Shown piece by piece: positions 1 to 8,821 of a stretch of DNA of 64,000 nt. The position numbers and the translations under genes are program-made. Source of the stretch: an uncultured Lachnospiraceae bacterium (GTDB lineage Bacteria > Bacillota > Clostridia > Lachnospirales > Lachnospiraceae). How positions within the stretch are numbered: the stretch's first letter is position 1; each line of letters opens with the position of its first letter. The notes beneath the pieces are model-generated. The model saw nothing but the letters and a program-made list of their open reading frames with translations. It was not told the DNA's origin and ran no database searches. Location of the stretch: assembly GCA_910578335.1 (NCBI GenBank), contig CAJTPU010000001.1, positions 124,001 to 188,000 on the forward strand. The letters are read 5' to 3'.

Positions 1-825
1 CGGCAGCCCTTCCCAATCAGAAGAAAAAGCAAAAAGAGAGGCGTCCTCCAATTTTTTCTCCAGTTCGTCACTGGCTCCCAAAAGCAGAATCCACTCCCCC
101 GCACGATGCTTCGCAATACTTTGCTCCAGCAGTTCTTTTGTGCCGTCCCCGGAGTCTCCGCCATAAATTTCTAATTTATAGTCAGGATGCTTCTCATGTA
201 CCTTTGCAAAAGCGTCTAACAGCATAAGCTGATTTTTAAAGTCTACCAGCCGCCCCGACTGTACCACCGCTTGTCTGCGCCGGGCTGGCTTTGGTCTGCC
301 AATATACTTGTCATTGATGGGATTTAATATAATCCGCGATTTTTTCTGTATCTTAGGGGCAAAAAAATCTTTGGCGCCCTTTGTCTGAAACACATTGCCT
401 GCCGCTCTTGGGTAAAGCAGCGGAATCAGAAGCTTGTCCCGCCTTGTGACATAGTGCAGGTATGGATTTGTCCGCACCGATACAATGACAGGCAGCTTCA
501 TAAACACCGTCGCCATCAGAGCCCTGTAATTTGCCTTCTGTGCAAAGGCAATCACAATATCCGGCTTTTCTTTTTTCAAAAAGGCACGCAGATTCCGGAT
601 ACGGCAAAAAAACTGCCGCCTGCCCGACACCTTCTCCTGCTCTTTGGTAAGTCCCACGTGCACCCGCCTGATTCTCTTATCTATGGCAAACTCATTCTCC
701 GCAGTCCATTCCGTCGCTATCAGAATCTCGTCGCCATCCTTTGCAAACTGATTGGCAAGCGTTGTCACCACCCGCTCCGCGCCGCCCTGCTCCAGACAAT
801 TTAAATGAAATACTATCTTACGCAT
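1..825 (-). CDS. GT4-family glycosyltransferase, C-terminus beyond the left edge
   Basis: Retaining glycosyltransferase of the GT-B fold, probably adding one sugar to a lipid-linked repeat unit at the cytoplasmic membrane. Only the first 275 codons are inside the window. The N-terminus has the glycine-rich GGAERVV loop (about residues 14-20) typical of GT4. The last residues visible, SDWEGLP, begin the second half of the EX7E nucleotide-sugar site, so perhaps the last 80-100 residues are missing. The ATG at 825 follows an ACGGAG ribosome site. A 6-bp inverted repeat with a 13-nt loop (840-864) lies just upstream and has no known role. It is probably the last visible gene of the leftward unit that includes the uronic-acid genes. 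Acceptor and donor cannot be told from sequence. Confidence 0.9.
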   Translation of the reverse strand, partial: MRKIVFHLNCLEQGGAERVVTTLANQFAKDGDEILIATEWTAENEFAIDKRIRRVHVGLTKEQEKVSGRRQFFCRIRNLRAFLKKEKPDIVIAFAQKANYRALMATVFMKLPVIVSVRTNPYLHYVTRRDKLLIPLLYPRAAGNVFQTKGAKDFFAPKIQKKSRIILNPINDKYIGRPKPARRRQAVVQSGRLVDFKNQLMLLDAFAKVHEKHPDYKLEIYGGDSGDGTKELLEQSIAKHRAGEWILLLGASDELEKKLEDASLFAFSSDWEGLP

Positions 826-884
826 ATTGAACTCCGTGTGTATCGCAAGTTTCATTTACGATACTGTCTGTTTCTGTTTCGCAG

Positions 885-1925
885 CTAAATGCCGCATTCC
901 TTCTTACTGCCGTAATCATTCTTACTTCCATAATAATCAAAATACCACTCGGCAAATTTGCCCAGCCCCTCTTCAATACCGGTACTCGGCTTAAAGTCAA
1001 AATCCCGCATAAGCTCCGTCACATCCGCATAGGTCTGATACACATCCCCGGGCTGCATGGGCAGATATTCCTTCTCTGCCTCCCTGCCAAGCGCCTTTTC
1101 CAGCGTCTCAATAAAGTACATCAGCTTCTCCGGCTGGTTGTTGCCGATATTATATACCTTATGCCGCACGCCGTCCGCAGCCGCCGCAGGCGGGTTACAG
1201 AGCATGTTGACAACTCCCGTTACAATATCATCCACATAAGTAAAATCCCTGTACATATCGCCATGGTTGAAAATCTTGATGGTCTCTCCCCGCAGAATTT
1301 TCTGCGTAAAAGAAAAATACGCCATATCCGGTCTGCCAAAAGGACCGTACACCGTAAAAAAGCGAAGCCCTGTCGCCGGAATATGATACAGATGGCTGTA
1401 CGTATATGCCATCAGCTCATTGCTCTTCTTGGTAGCGGCATAAAGACTAATGGGCTTGTCTACTCTGTCCTCCACGGAGAAAGGCACTTCCTTCCTATTT
1501 CCGTATACAGAACTGGAAGAAGCATACACCAGATGCATGACCGGATAATGCCTGCACGCCTCCAGCACATTAAAAAATCCGATAATATTGCTGTCTATAT
1601 ATGCCTGCGGATTTTCTATAGAATAGCGAACCCCCGCCTGCGCGGCAAGATTCACCACAATATCCGGCTTCTCCTCCTCAAAAATGCGAAAAAGACCTTC
1701 CTTGTCCGCAATATCCTGCTTGTAGAAACGGTATGCAGGGTACTGCTTTAGGACTTCCAGCCTCGCTTCCTTCAACGATACCTCGTAATAATCATTCAGA
1801 TTGTCAAGCCCCACCACTACGGCGCCTGCCTTTAAAAGCCGCTTCGAGAGATGGAATCCGATAAACCCTGCTCCGCCCGTCACCAGTATCTTTTTCCCAA
1901 TGTCTAATTTATTAAAATCCGCCAT
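885..1925 (-). CDS. UDP-glucuronate 4-epimerase (NAD-dependent SDR)
   Basis: Extended SDR that most resembles the UDP-glucuronate 4-epimerases (CapI/LpsL/GAE type), which interconvert UDP-GlcA and UDP-GalA. GGAGFIG (residues 17-23) is the NAD Rossmann loop; the catalytic triad is in ASSSSVYG (around 135-142) and Tyr162-X3-Lys166. The stretch LDNLNDYY after the second strand and the LRFFTVYGP motif are typical of the glucuronate group. Length (346 aa) is normal. The ATG follows GAAAGGAAATT. It lies just downstream of UDP-glucose dehydrogenase, which would supply UDP-GlcA, so the pair would feed galacturonate into the polymer. Another UDP-sugar 4-epimerase specificity is possible; the family assignment is firm. 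Confidence 0.85.
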   Translation of the reverse strand: MADFNKLDIGKKILVTGGAGFIGFHLSKRLLKAGAVVVGLDNLNDYYEVSLKEARLEVLKQYPAYRFYKQDIADKEGLFRIFEEEKPDIVVNLAAQAGVRYSIENPQAYIDSNIIGFFNVLEACRHYPVMHLVYASSSSVYGNRKEVPFSVEDRVDKPISLYAATKKSNELMAYTYSHLYHIPATGLRFFTVYGPFGRPDMAYFSFTQKILRGETIKIFNHGDMYRDFTYVDDIVTGVVNMLCNPPAAAADGVRHKVYNIGNNQPEKLMYFIETLEKALGREAEKEYLPMQPGDVYQTYADVTELMRDFDFKPSTGIEEGLGKFAEWYFDYYGSKNDYGSKKECGI

Positions 1926-2048
1926 AATTTCCTTTCTTCAGAACCTGACTGTCTGTCCTTATTATCCCCCTATTTTATAGTTCATGTTCTAAGTCTGTGC
2001 CGCTTTTTCCTCTTCCGGTAACGCACTATTTCATAAATCTGCAGTGCT

Positions 2049-3359
2049 TTACCTCCCTATGCTATAATATTCTACGCCTGCTTCCCGCATCGCCTTTTTA
2101 TCATACAGATTTCTGCCGTCGTACACAAGGGGAATTTCCATGTTTTGAAGGAACTCTTCAGGAGAAATCGCTTTTATCTGCTGCCACTCCGTAAAAACAA
2201 AGCAGATATGAGCGCCTGCAAGCGCATCCGCCGGCTTCTCCACATAAGAAATGCTGCCCTTCCCATGCTGCCCTTTGGGATATTTCTTTTTAAAGTTTTC
2301 CGCCGCCACAGGGTCGTAAGCCACAAGCTCCGCGCCCTCCGCCAGCAAAAGCTCTACATTGTCAAGAGACGGCGCCTCCCGCAAATCATCCGTTCCGGGC
2401 TTAAAAGCCAGCCCGAGAACCGCGACGCGAAGTCCTGCAAAAGTAATCATTCTCTGACTTGCTTTCCGAAACAGTACAGTCTTCTGGGAAGCGTTGACCT
2501 CCACAGCCGCCTCCACCGTCCTAAGCTGATAACCGTGCTGCTTTGCAATATATTTCAGCGCCTTCGTATCCTTGGGGAAACAGCTTCCGCCGTAGCCAAT
2601 GCCCGCCTTTAAGAAATTGGCGCCAATCCGCGCGTCATAGCTCATCCCCTTCGCCACATCCTCAATATCCGCACCCACCAGCTCGCAGAGGTTGGCAATA
2701 TCGTTCATATAAGATATCTTCAACGCCAAAAAATCATTGGAAGCATATTTTATCATCTCCGCAGAACGCCTGTTGACCGCCACAATCGGTCTCTCAAAAG
2801 GCGCGTAAATCTGCCGCAGCATGTTCTCCGCCCATTCGCTCTCCGTGCCGATGATGATGCGCGCCGCCTCCATAGTATCATGTACCGCAGAGCCCTGCGC
2901 CAGAAATTCCGGGTTGGACGCCACCTCCACCTTCACGTCATGCTTTAAGAAATCCTTGATAAACTGCTCCACCCTGTCGTTAGTGCCCACCGGAACCGTG
3001 GATTTTACCACCACGAGACAGTCCTTCTCCAGATTTTCCGCAATCTGTCTGGACACCGCTGCAATATAGCTGAGATTCGCGCTGCCGTCCGGCTGCTCCG
3101 GCGTGCCGACGCCGATAAAGATGGCATCGGGATTCCTGTAAGCTTCTCTGTAATTTGTAGTATAGTGGAGCCTGCCTGCGGCATAGTTGCGCCGCATAAG
3201 CTCCTCTAAATCCGCCTCGTAAATCGGCGACACACCGCTCTCCATCAGTTTTACTTTCTTTTCGTCCACATCCACGCAGGTCACATCATGCCCTTTTTCC
3301 GCAAAGCAGACGCCCGCCACCAGTCCCACATATCCGGTTCCCGCCACTGTCAGTTTCAT
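2049..3359 (-). CDS. ugd: UDP-glucose 6-dehydrogenase
   Basis: Oxidises UDP-glucose to UDP-glucuronate with two NAD+ in the cytosol. The N-terminal Rossmann loop GTGYVG is at residues 7-12, the central helical dimerisation region contains SAEMIKYASN, and the active-site cysteine is in GYGGSCFPKD (Cys260). The C-terminal UDP-binding Rossmann domain ends near residue 436, the usual length. I chose the ATG at 3359 rather than an in-frame ATG 18 nt upstream, because GAAAGGAAC gives a well-spaced ribosome site for the internal one while the outer ATG overlaps it. It sits between a membrane protein and the UDP-glucuronate 4-epimerase. A GDP-mannose or UDP-ManNAc dehydrogenase is less likely from the motif pattern but is not excluded. 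Confidence 0.9.
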   Translation of the reverse strand: MKLTVAGTGYVGLVAGVCFAEKGHDVTCVDVDEKKVKLMESGVSPIYEADLEELMRRNYAAGRLHYTTNYREAYRNPDAIFIGVGTPEQPDGSANLSYIAAVSRQIAENLEKDCLVVVKSTVPVGTNDRVEQFIKDFLKHDVKVEVASNPEFLAQGSAVHDTMEAARIIIGTESEWAENMLRQIYAPFERPIVAVNRRSAEMIKYASNDFLALKISYMNDIANLCELVGADIEDVAKGMSYDARIGANFLKAGIGYGGSCFPKDTKALKYIAKQHGYQLRTVEAAVEVNASQKTVLFRKASQRMITFAGLRVAVLGLAFKPGTDDLREAPSLDNVELLLAEGAELVAYDPVAAENFKKKYPKGQHGKGSISYVEKPADALAGAHICFVFTEWQQIKAISPEEFLQNMEIPLVYDGRNLYDKKAMREAGVEYYSIGR

Positions 3360-3381
3360 CTTGATTGTTCCTTTCATTTTT

Positions 3382-4608
3382 TTAATACCTTGCCACCTGT
3401 GAAAAAAGCCGATACCAGTATATCACGCCAAACAAAAGGTGTCCGGCAAACAGCAAAATCCCCCCGTACACCGTAACCTTTTTCCTTATCGTACCATATC
3501 CCTCCGAATCATACAATTCCACAATAAAATAATACAGCATAACGCACCACACGATAAACGCTGAAAGCAGCCCTGCCCATGTGAAATTTGCCTGTCCAAA
3601 TGCGCTTCCTTCTTCATAAAGCAGAACCGCTTCCAGCCACGCTGCCGCCTCATAGCACAGCATTACCTGAATCTCTTCCTTTCGTATCAGCTTTTTAAAG
3701 TTTAACACAAAAACAAAAAGCGGAAACGCAAAGCTTAAAAGAAAAGAAACAAACAGGCTTGGTGTCCACTGATACAGTACCGTTCCCCAGCCGATACGGA
3801 TTTTCGACTCGGGGCGTATATAATCCGTGTTAAAAAAGGTTGCCAACGACTGCAATAATAATACTGCCACTGCCGGTACACAGGCGGCACACAACTTCAC
3901 ATAAAATTTAAAAGGAAACCGCTTCCTCTCAAGAAAGAGCCTTAAAACAATAAAAATGCCCAGCCCCGGAATAAACCCCTGCAGAAAAGAAGGCTTAGCC
4001 AGTGCAGACAGTACCAAAGCCGCACTCAGCAGCAGATATGGCAGCAGCTTCCTGTTTTTTTCTTCCTTTTTGTGCAGCAGCCATACCACCAAGCCAAAGC
4101 TGGCTACCGCAAATCCCTTTACTGCAATGTTAGTCGGATTATGCCATACGTTTGGCGCCGTCTGCCCCAGATAATAGTTACTATTAAACCACGGCGCGTA
4201 CAGCGGATTTATAAGAAATAAGCTTACCGCCCAGAATACGATTTTATCTTTTTGCAGCTTATGCGCATGCGTTGCTTTCCATATGCCGAGCACCGATACA
4301 TAGGCAAAGCCGTTAAACAGGGCTGTCACAAGCGCCGCTGCTTTGCATAGATTGACCGCCAGCACGCTTTCACAAAACTTTACGCCAAAATGCCACAGCG
4401 GATACGCAATGGTATTTCTGAAATATTCTCCCAGCCTGCCCCACTCTATCATTGACGCCCAGTCAGCGTGAGTGGAATAATCATTGCTCGGCATATTCTG
4501 CTCTGCAAGCGCAACTCCATATGTTATCAAAAAAACTACCGCAAAACCAATCATTGCCTTTTTTAAGAAATCCGCATTTTCTCTCCACTCTACTTCCTTA
4601 ACTCCCAT
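3382..4608 (-). CDS. Multi-spanning membrane protein, GT-C-like
   Basis: A 408-residue integral membrane protein with about 9-10 hydrophobic segments and a charged C-terminus. After the first helix it has a polar extracytoplasmic loop (NDYSTHADW, about residues 42-50) with acidic and His residues. This layout is common to lipid-phosphate-sugar-dependent GT-C glycosyltransferases and to other polysaccharide membrane proteins of unknown function. No specific family is recognised. The ATG is preceded by GGAGAGGT and overlaps the end of the upstream membrane-protein gene by 19 bp, so the two are probably translationally coupled and may act together. A polymerase role cannot be excluded; the better Wzy candidate is at 43881-45047. 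Confidence 0.75.
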   Translation of the reverse strand: MGVKEVEWRENADFLKKAMIGFAVVFLITYGVALAEQNMPSNDYSTHADWASMIEWGRLGEYFRNTIAYPLWHFGVKFCESVLAVNLCKAAALVTALFNGFAYVSVLGIWKATHAHKLQKDKIVFWAVSLFLINPLYAPWFNSNYYLGQTAPNVWHNPTNIAVKGFAVASFGLVVWLLHKKEEKNRKLLPYLLLSAALVLSALAKPSFLQGFIPGLGIFIVLRLFLERKRFPFKFYVKLCAACVPAVAVLLLQSLATFFNTDYIRPESKIRIGWGTVLYQWTPSLFVSFLLSFAFPLFVFVLNFKKLIRKEEIQVMLCYEAAAWLEAVLLYEEGSAFGQANFTWAGLLSAFIVWCVMLYYFIVELYDSEGYGTIRKKVTVYGGILLFAGHLLFGVIYWYRLFSQVARY

Positions 4609-6140
4609 ACATGCACCTCTCCGTAATCTGCAATCAGTATCCCCCTGCTTTCACAAAGCAAATCAATGGTGTCGTCCTTACTTGTGTACAAATACTTTGA
4701 CTGTAGTTCTTCAAAATGTTCCAGCACATATTCCCTTGTGCATAAATTGATTCCGATTCCCGACGGCAGCGCATACAAACCCTGCCACCAGACATAACCC
4801 GAGTCGTCTGTAAACACCCATATCAATGTGTTATCCCAGCAGTCGCCTTCCTCTGCAACTTTCATGGAGCTCTCCAACTGCGCTTTCCCTTCTGCAATCT
4901 CCATTTCCAAACTGTCGTTTTTCTCTACACAGGGATAATACTGTACCTGTATAAAAAAAATCCAGCTTAATGCCGCCAGCATAACGGGAATGGTTTTTCT
5001 TTCCTTCTTCCAGCCGATAATAAAAATACCCAGCACAATTAATTCCCCAAAGTGCTTGCCGCTCGCAGAGATTTCAAATACCACTGCCGCCGCACAATAA
5101 GTGAGAAACATAAAGCAGACGGCTATGCCGGTTATGATTGCCATATCCCGCCTTTTTTCTTTTATATCCTGCCGCAGGTTAAAAAGCAGGCAGCCCATTA
5201 CCGGCAGGAGCGCCGCGCACTGTGCTCCTGCAAGCGAGGACCCCATTACGCCTCCCCTGACATATGTAAGATACTCTCCAAAAGCTTTCATAAATGTGGA
5301 AAACAGCGCCCGTACCGCGCCAAGCGGATTTGAAAAGAGCATTGACGTCCATGAGAAGTCAAGCAAATCCGTAAAGAAAGGGGCGCACATATTTTGGTTA
5401 ATCCACATATATATTCCCCCTGTCATCAAGAAAGTCAAAGAAACCGCCACAATGCCATATCCTTTTTTCTTGCTTCTTTTTATCAGCTCAAAGCCCGGCA
5501 GCAGCAGCAAAATAATATAATATGGACGCATCCACGTAAGCAGCGCCGCAATGACAAACGAAATTCCTGTTTTTATCTTCCAAAGCTTCTGCGCCCTGTG
5601 CAGATTTACAGTTAACCCGCAAAGCAGGATAATCAGCGCATAACACGCAATCTCCGGCAGCGTCAGCAGTGCGTACCAGCTAATAAAGGCAGTAGCGGCA
5701 TACAGGGAAAGAATAAAAAGCGCCTGCCTGACATCCGGCTTTACCAGAATGTAAAAGCTCCCCATAGCCAGCATGAGCAGTACAATATTGTATACAATCG
5801 CCGAACCTGCTCCCCATCCAAACAAGCTGCCCAGAATACTCCAAGGCAGCAGCAGAACCGGACTCCACGTAGAAAAAGTCCCCACAGCAGCATGGCTTTC
5901 ATTATAACCGAAATACCCAGCCGGCATCCCGTCCCTGACAACGCCCTCTACCATTTTCTGATATATGACTTCATCATTTCCGGCAATGCCAAAAGGTGTA
6001 AGCTTCGTCAGGCTGACGCCCTGCGTCTGGCACAAAAGCGCGCAGCATATAAGCGGCATCAGAAAGAACGCCAAAAAAAGCCCTGTCTGCTTCCCATATT
6101 TTTTCCATATGCCTGCAAGGTATTCCTTTTTCAATGCCAT
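4590..6140 (-). CDS. Large membrane protein, putative GT-C glycosyltransferase
   Basis: A 516-residue polytopic membrane protein: one N-terminal helix, then a large extracytoplasmic loop containing GNDEVIYQKM, about 10 more helices, and a soluble C-terminal domain of about 130 residues. An acidic pair in the first loop plus a C-terminal globular domain is the plan of GT-C enzymes, which use polyprenyl-phosphate sugars outside the membrane. The ATG at 6140 is preferred because GAGGA lies 8 nt upstream; longer in-frame starts would run into the rfbH gene. It lies 46 bp downstream of rfbH in the same direction, so it could add the deoxysugar made by that operon, but this is inference from position only. 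Confidence 0.75.
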   Translation of the reverse strand: MALKKEYLAGIWKKYGKQTGLFLAFFLMPLICCALLCQTQGVSLTKLTPFGIAGNDEVIYQKMVEGVVRDGMPAGYFGYNESHAAVGTFSTWSPVLLLPWSILGSLFGWGAGSAIVYNIVLLMLAMGSFYILVKPDVRQALFILSLYAATAFISWYALLTLPEIACYALIILLCGLTVNLHRAQKLWKIKTGISFVIAALLTWMRPYYIILLLLPGFELIKRSKKKGYGIVAVSLTFLMTGGIYMWINQNMCAPFFTDLLDFSWTSMLFSNPLGAVRALFSTFMKAFGEYLTYVRGGVMGSSLAGAQCAALLPVMGCLLFNLRQDIKEKRRDMAIITGIAVCFMFLTYCAAAVVFEISASGKHFGELIVLGIFIIGWKKERKTIPVMLAALSWIFFIQVQYYPCVEKNDSLEMEIAEGKAQLESSMKVAEEGDCWDNTLIWVFTDDSGYVWWQGLYALPSGIGINLCTREYVLEHFEELQSKYLYTSKDDTIDLLCESRGILIADYGEVHVWELRK

Positions 6141-6186
6141 TTCTCTCTTCCTCATTGCCCTTTCACAGCCTGTCCGCTTCGCCTGT

Positions 6187-7524
6187 CTATTCTTCCAGCG
6201 CCTCGCAAATGCTCTTTGCCATATAATCAATCATCTCGTCCGTCATGCCGGGGTAGACGCCGACCCAGAAAGTATCCTTCATAATCCTGTCCGTGTTTTC
6301 CAGACCGCCTGCAATCCGGTAGCCTTCTCCGCTCTTCCGCATACTGTCAAAACAAGGATGCTTTGTCAGATTGCCCGCAAACAACATTCTTGTCTGCACG
6401 CCTTTTGCCTCTATAAACTGTACCACTTTATTTCTGTCCACGCCTTCCCTGCAGGTAATCAGGAAGCCAAACCAGCTTGGGCGGGCATTCTTTGCCGCCT
6501 CCGGCAGAATCAGCTTATCGGACACCGCCTGAAGCTTTTCCATAAGCCTTGCAAAATTATGCCGCCTGCGCTCCACAAAGGAAGGGAATTTTGCAAGCTG
6601 CGCACAGCCCACCGCCGCCTGCATATCCGTCGCCTTCAAATTATATCCGAAATGGGAATATACGTATTTGTGGTCGTAGCCCGCCGGCAGTTCCCCATAC
6701 TGCCCGTCAAACCTGTGTCCGCACAGATTGTCTCTGCCGGAAGGACATACGCAGTCCCTTCCCCAATCCCTGAAGGAACGGATAATCTTGTGAAGCAGGG
6801 CATTGTCCGTATACACGGCGCCCCCCTCCCCCATCGTCATATGATGGGGCGGATAAAAGCTGGAAGTACCGATATCGCCAATGGTGCCTGTCAGCTTCTC
6901 GATACCGTCAATCGTATATGCAGAGCCCAAGGCATCGCAATTGTCCTCCACAAGCCACAACCCATGCCGGTCACAGAAGCCCTTCACGGCTTCTAAGTCA
7001 AAGGGATTTCCCAGCGTATGCGCTATCATGACCGCCTTGGTTTTAGGTGACAGCGCCTCCTCGAGCCGGCTGACGTCAATATTGTACTGCGGTATCGTTA
7101 CATCCACAAACACGGGAACGGCGCCGAACTGAATCACCGGTGCCACCGTCGTGGGAAAGCCTGCCGCCACCGTAATCACTTCATCGCCGCGCAAAATGGC
7201 GCGTTCTCCCAAAAGGGGCGACGTCAATGCCATAAATGCAATCAAATTGGCGGAAGAACCCGAATTGACGAGCGAGCAGAATTTTATGCCCAGATACGCC
7301 GCAAACTTCTTTTCAAATTCTTCCGTATATCTGCCCGCCGTCAGCCAGAATTCCAGCGAACTGTCCACAAGATTCATCATCTCCTGTTTGTCATATACAC
7401 GGGAAGCATACGGAATTCTGTCTCCCTGTACAAATGCCTTCTTTGTATGATATTTTTCACAGTAAGCTCCTACCGCCTTCAGTATTTCTTCCCTTGCCTG
7501 CGCTTCCGATAACCCTTCAAACAT
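6187..7524 (-). CDS. rfbH: CDP-4-keto-6-deoxy-D-glucose 3-dehydrase (RfbH/DdhC, E1)
   Basis: A PMP/PLP and [2Fe-2S] enzyme that removes the C-3 hydroxyl of CDP-4-keto-6-deoxyglucose, the committing step to 3,6-dideoxyhexoses. It has the DegT/DnrJ aminotransferase fold, but the usual PLP lysine is replaced by histidine in SFYPPHHMTMGEGG (His227/228). The four iron-sulfur cysteines of E1 are recognisable as Cys196 and Cys258-X-Cys260-X7-Cys268. These two traits separate RfbH from ordinary sugar aminotransferases. Length (445 aa) is near the family norm of about 437. It starts 4 nt after rfbG, so they are coupled. The NADH-dependent iron-sulfur flavoprotein partner (E3, RfbI/DdhD) is not found in this window. 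Confidence 0.95.
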   Translation of the reverse strand: MFEGLSEAQAREEILKAVGAYCEKYHTKKAFVQGDRIPYASRVYDKQEMMNLVDSSLEFWLTAGRYTEEFEKKFAAYLGIKFCSLVNSGSSANLIAFMALTSPLLGERAILRGDEVITVAAGFPTTVAPVIQFGAVPVFVDVTIPQYNIDVSRLEEALSPKTKAVMIAHTLGNPFDLEAVKGFCDRHGLWLVEDNCDALGSAYTIDGIEKLTGTIGDIGTSSFYPPHHMTMGEGGAVYTDNALLHKIIRSFRDWGRDCVCPSGRDNLCGHRFDGQYGELPAGYDHKYVYSHFGYNLKATDMQAAVGCAQLAKFPSFVERRRHNFARLMEKLQAVSDKLILPEAAKNARPSWFGFLITCREGVDRNKVVQFIEAKGVQTRMLFAGNLTKHPCFDSMRKSGEGYRIAGGLENTDRIMKDTFWVGVYPGMTDEMIDYMAKSICEALEE

Positions 7525-7528
7525 AGTT

Positions 7529-8611
7529 TTATCCTTTCTGCCCTGCTTTCTCCTGATATTCCCTGATTTGCTTTATCATGGCTGCCTTTGCGCCCTCTCC
7601 CGTGCGGAACTCCTTCTGCCACTCCACAATTTTTGCAATGGCATCATACGCGCTCCAAAGAGGCTTCCAGCCAAACGTATTCTTTATTTTTGCACAATCC
7701 AGCTTTAAAATCCCTGCCTCGTGCGGGCCGCCGTCATGCCTGTTTACCCAGCCTGCTTCCACGCCCATTATATCCTTCCACGCCTCACAGAAAGCATCCA
7801 CCAGCTTCCCCGTGGTAAGACAGTCCGCCTCCTCAGGACCAATATTATAGCTTCCCTCTATCTGCCTGTCTTCATACTGCCTTGCCGCTATCATCAGATA
7901 GGCGGCAACCGGCTCCAAAACATGCTGATAAGGACGGATAGAGTGGGGATTGCGCACCACAATTTCCTTTCCGGCTTCCGCCGCCCTGATGCAGTCCGGT
8001 ATAATGCGGTCACGGGCAAAGTCGCCGCCCCCTATCACATTACCTGCCCTGACAGTGGTAATGGCAATGTCTCTGCCGGTAAAGAAGGAATTCCTATATC
8101 CCGATGTCACCAGCTCAGAGCATGATTTGGAATTAGAGTATGGGTCAAACCCGTTCAGCTCTTCATTTTCCCTGTAGCCCCATTCCCATTCCCTGTTACG
8201 GTATACCTTGTCCGTTGTAACATTGAGAAAGGAACGTACTGAATCCGTTCTGCGCACACAATCCAGAACATTCACCGTTCCCATCACATTGACGTCATAA
8301 GTATAAACAGGGGCTTCATAAGAAGTTCGCACCAAAGGCTGCGCCGCCATGTGTATGACGATTTCCGGCTCTATCCGCTCAAAGATTTTTTGCAGATTTT
8401 CCAAGTCGCGGATATCGCCATAGATAGAATCTACGCCATTCTCAAGCCCAGCCAGTTCAAATAAGCCTCCTTTCTCCGGCTCCAGCGCATACCCGCATAC
8501 AGAAGCGCCTGCCTCCAAAAGCATCTGGCACATCCAGCTTCCTTTAAAGCCTGTGTGTCCGGTAATCAGCACCCTCTTGTTTTTATAAAACTCCAATGTC
8601 TGTTGACTCAT
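7529..8611 (-). CDS. rfbG: CDP-glucose 4,6-dehydratase
   Basis: Converts CDP-glucose to CDP-4-keto-6-deoxyglucose with bound NAD+. The NAD loop is GHTGFKG (residues 18-24), the active site has TTDKVY (132-137) and Tyr158-X3-Lys162, and the family signature QPLVRTSYEAP (91-101) is present. Length (360 aa) is typical. The GHTGFKG loop separates it from dTDP-glucose dehydratase RmlB, which has GGAGFIG. GGAGAAGGG precedes the ATG. It is first in the rfbG-rfbH pair and lies behind a putative attenuator (8634-8776). It provides the substrate for RfbH, while its own substrate comes from RfbF, encoded 6 kb upstream on the same strand. Confidence 0.95.
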   Translation of the reverse strand: MSQQTLEFYKNKRVLITGHTGFKGSWMCQMLLEAGASVCGYALEPEKGGLFELAGLENGVDSIYGDIRDLENLQKIFERIEPEIVIHMAAQPLVRTSYEAPVYTYDVNVMGTVNVLDCVRRTDSVRSFLNVTTDKVYRNREWEWGYRENEELNGFDPYSNSKSCSELVTSGYRNSFFTGRDIAITTVRAGNVIGGGDFARDRIIPDCIRAAEAGKEIVVRNPHSIRPYQHVLEPVAAYLMIAARQYEDRQIEGSYNIGPEEADCLTTGKLVDAFCEAWKDIMGVEAGWVNRHDGGPHEAGILKLDCAKIKNTFGWKPLWSAYDAIAKIVEWQKEFRTGEGAKAAMIKQIREYQEKAGQKG

Positions 8612-8633
8612 CTAAAGCCCTTCTCCTTCATTT

Positions 8634-8665
8634 ATAAAAACAGGGTACGTCACCTACCGCACCCC
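8634..8665 (-). terminator. Intrinsic terminator / attenuator hairpin before rfbG
   Basis: Read on the minus strand, GGGTGCG (8665-8659) pairs with CGTACCC (8649-8643) through an 8-nt loop, with one G-U pair, and is followed by TG and TTTTTAT. The hairpin ends only about 20 nt before the rfbG start, too close for a promoter between them. It must therefore either end transcription from the upstream operon or act as a regulated terminator for rfbG. Confidence 0.65.
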
Positions 8666-8717
8666 GTCTTCTTTCATAGAAATTTCTTTTCTTGCTAAAA
8701 CGCAGCATCCTGTTTTT
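8636..8717 (-). promoter_or_regulatory. Possible antiterminator pairing in the rfbG leader
   Basis: In the minus-strand RNA, AAAAACAGG (8717-8709) is exactly complementary to CCTGTTTTT (8644-8636), which contains the last bases of the terminator stem plus its U-tract. Pairing of these 9 bases would prevent the terminator. Mutually exclusive helices are the usual arrangement of an attenuator. No uORF, T-box or known riboswitch core is recognised in the leader, so the signal is unknown. Confidence 0.35.
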
Positions 8718-8748
8718 TGTTAATACCGTCTTTTTCTGAAAACGTCTC

Positions 8749-8776
8749 ATTATATTTCTTTAACAGGAATTGCCAC
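8749..8776 (-). promoter_or_regulatory. Putative promoter for rfbG-rfbH
   Basis: On the minus strand GTGGCA (8776-8771, 4/6 match to TTGACA), a 16-bp spacer and a perfect TATAAT (8754-8749). Transcription would begin near 8742 and give a leader of about 130 nt containing the attenuator hairpin. The weak -35 lowers confidence. Confidence 0.4.
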
Positions 8777-8821
8777 CCTTACGCAGTTCAGTCTATCACA
8801 CACGTTATTAAATTGCAAGAA

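Noticed and set aside
1926..2048. Promoter for the UDP-glucuronate epimerase
   Set aside because: A TATAAA-like element is present but no -35 at suitable spacing; read-through from ugd is more likely.
5965..6996. Plus-strand open frame of 343 codons
   Set aside because: Crosses the boundary of two well-supported minus-strand genes (membrane protein and rfbH); no domain or ribosome site.
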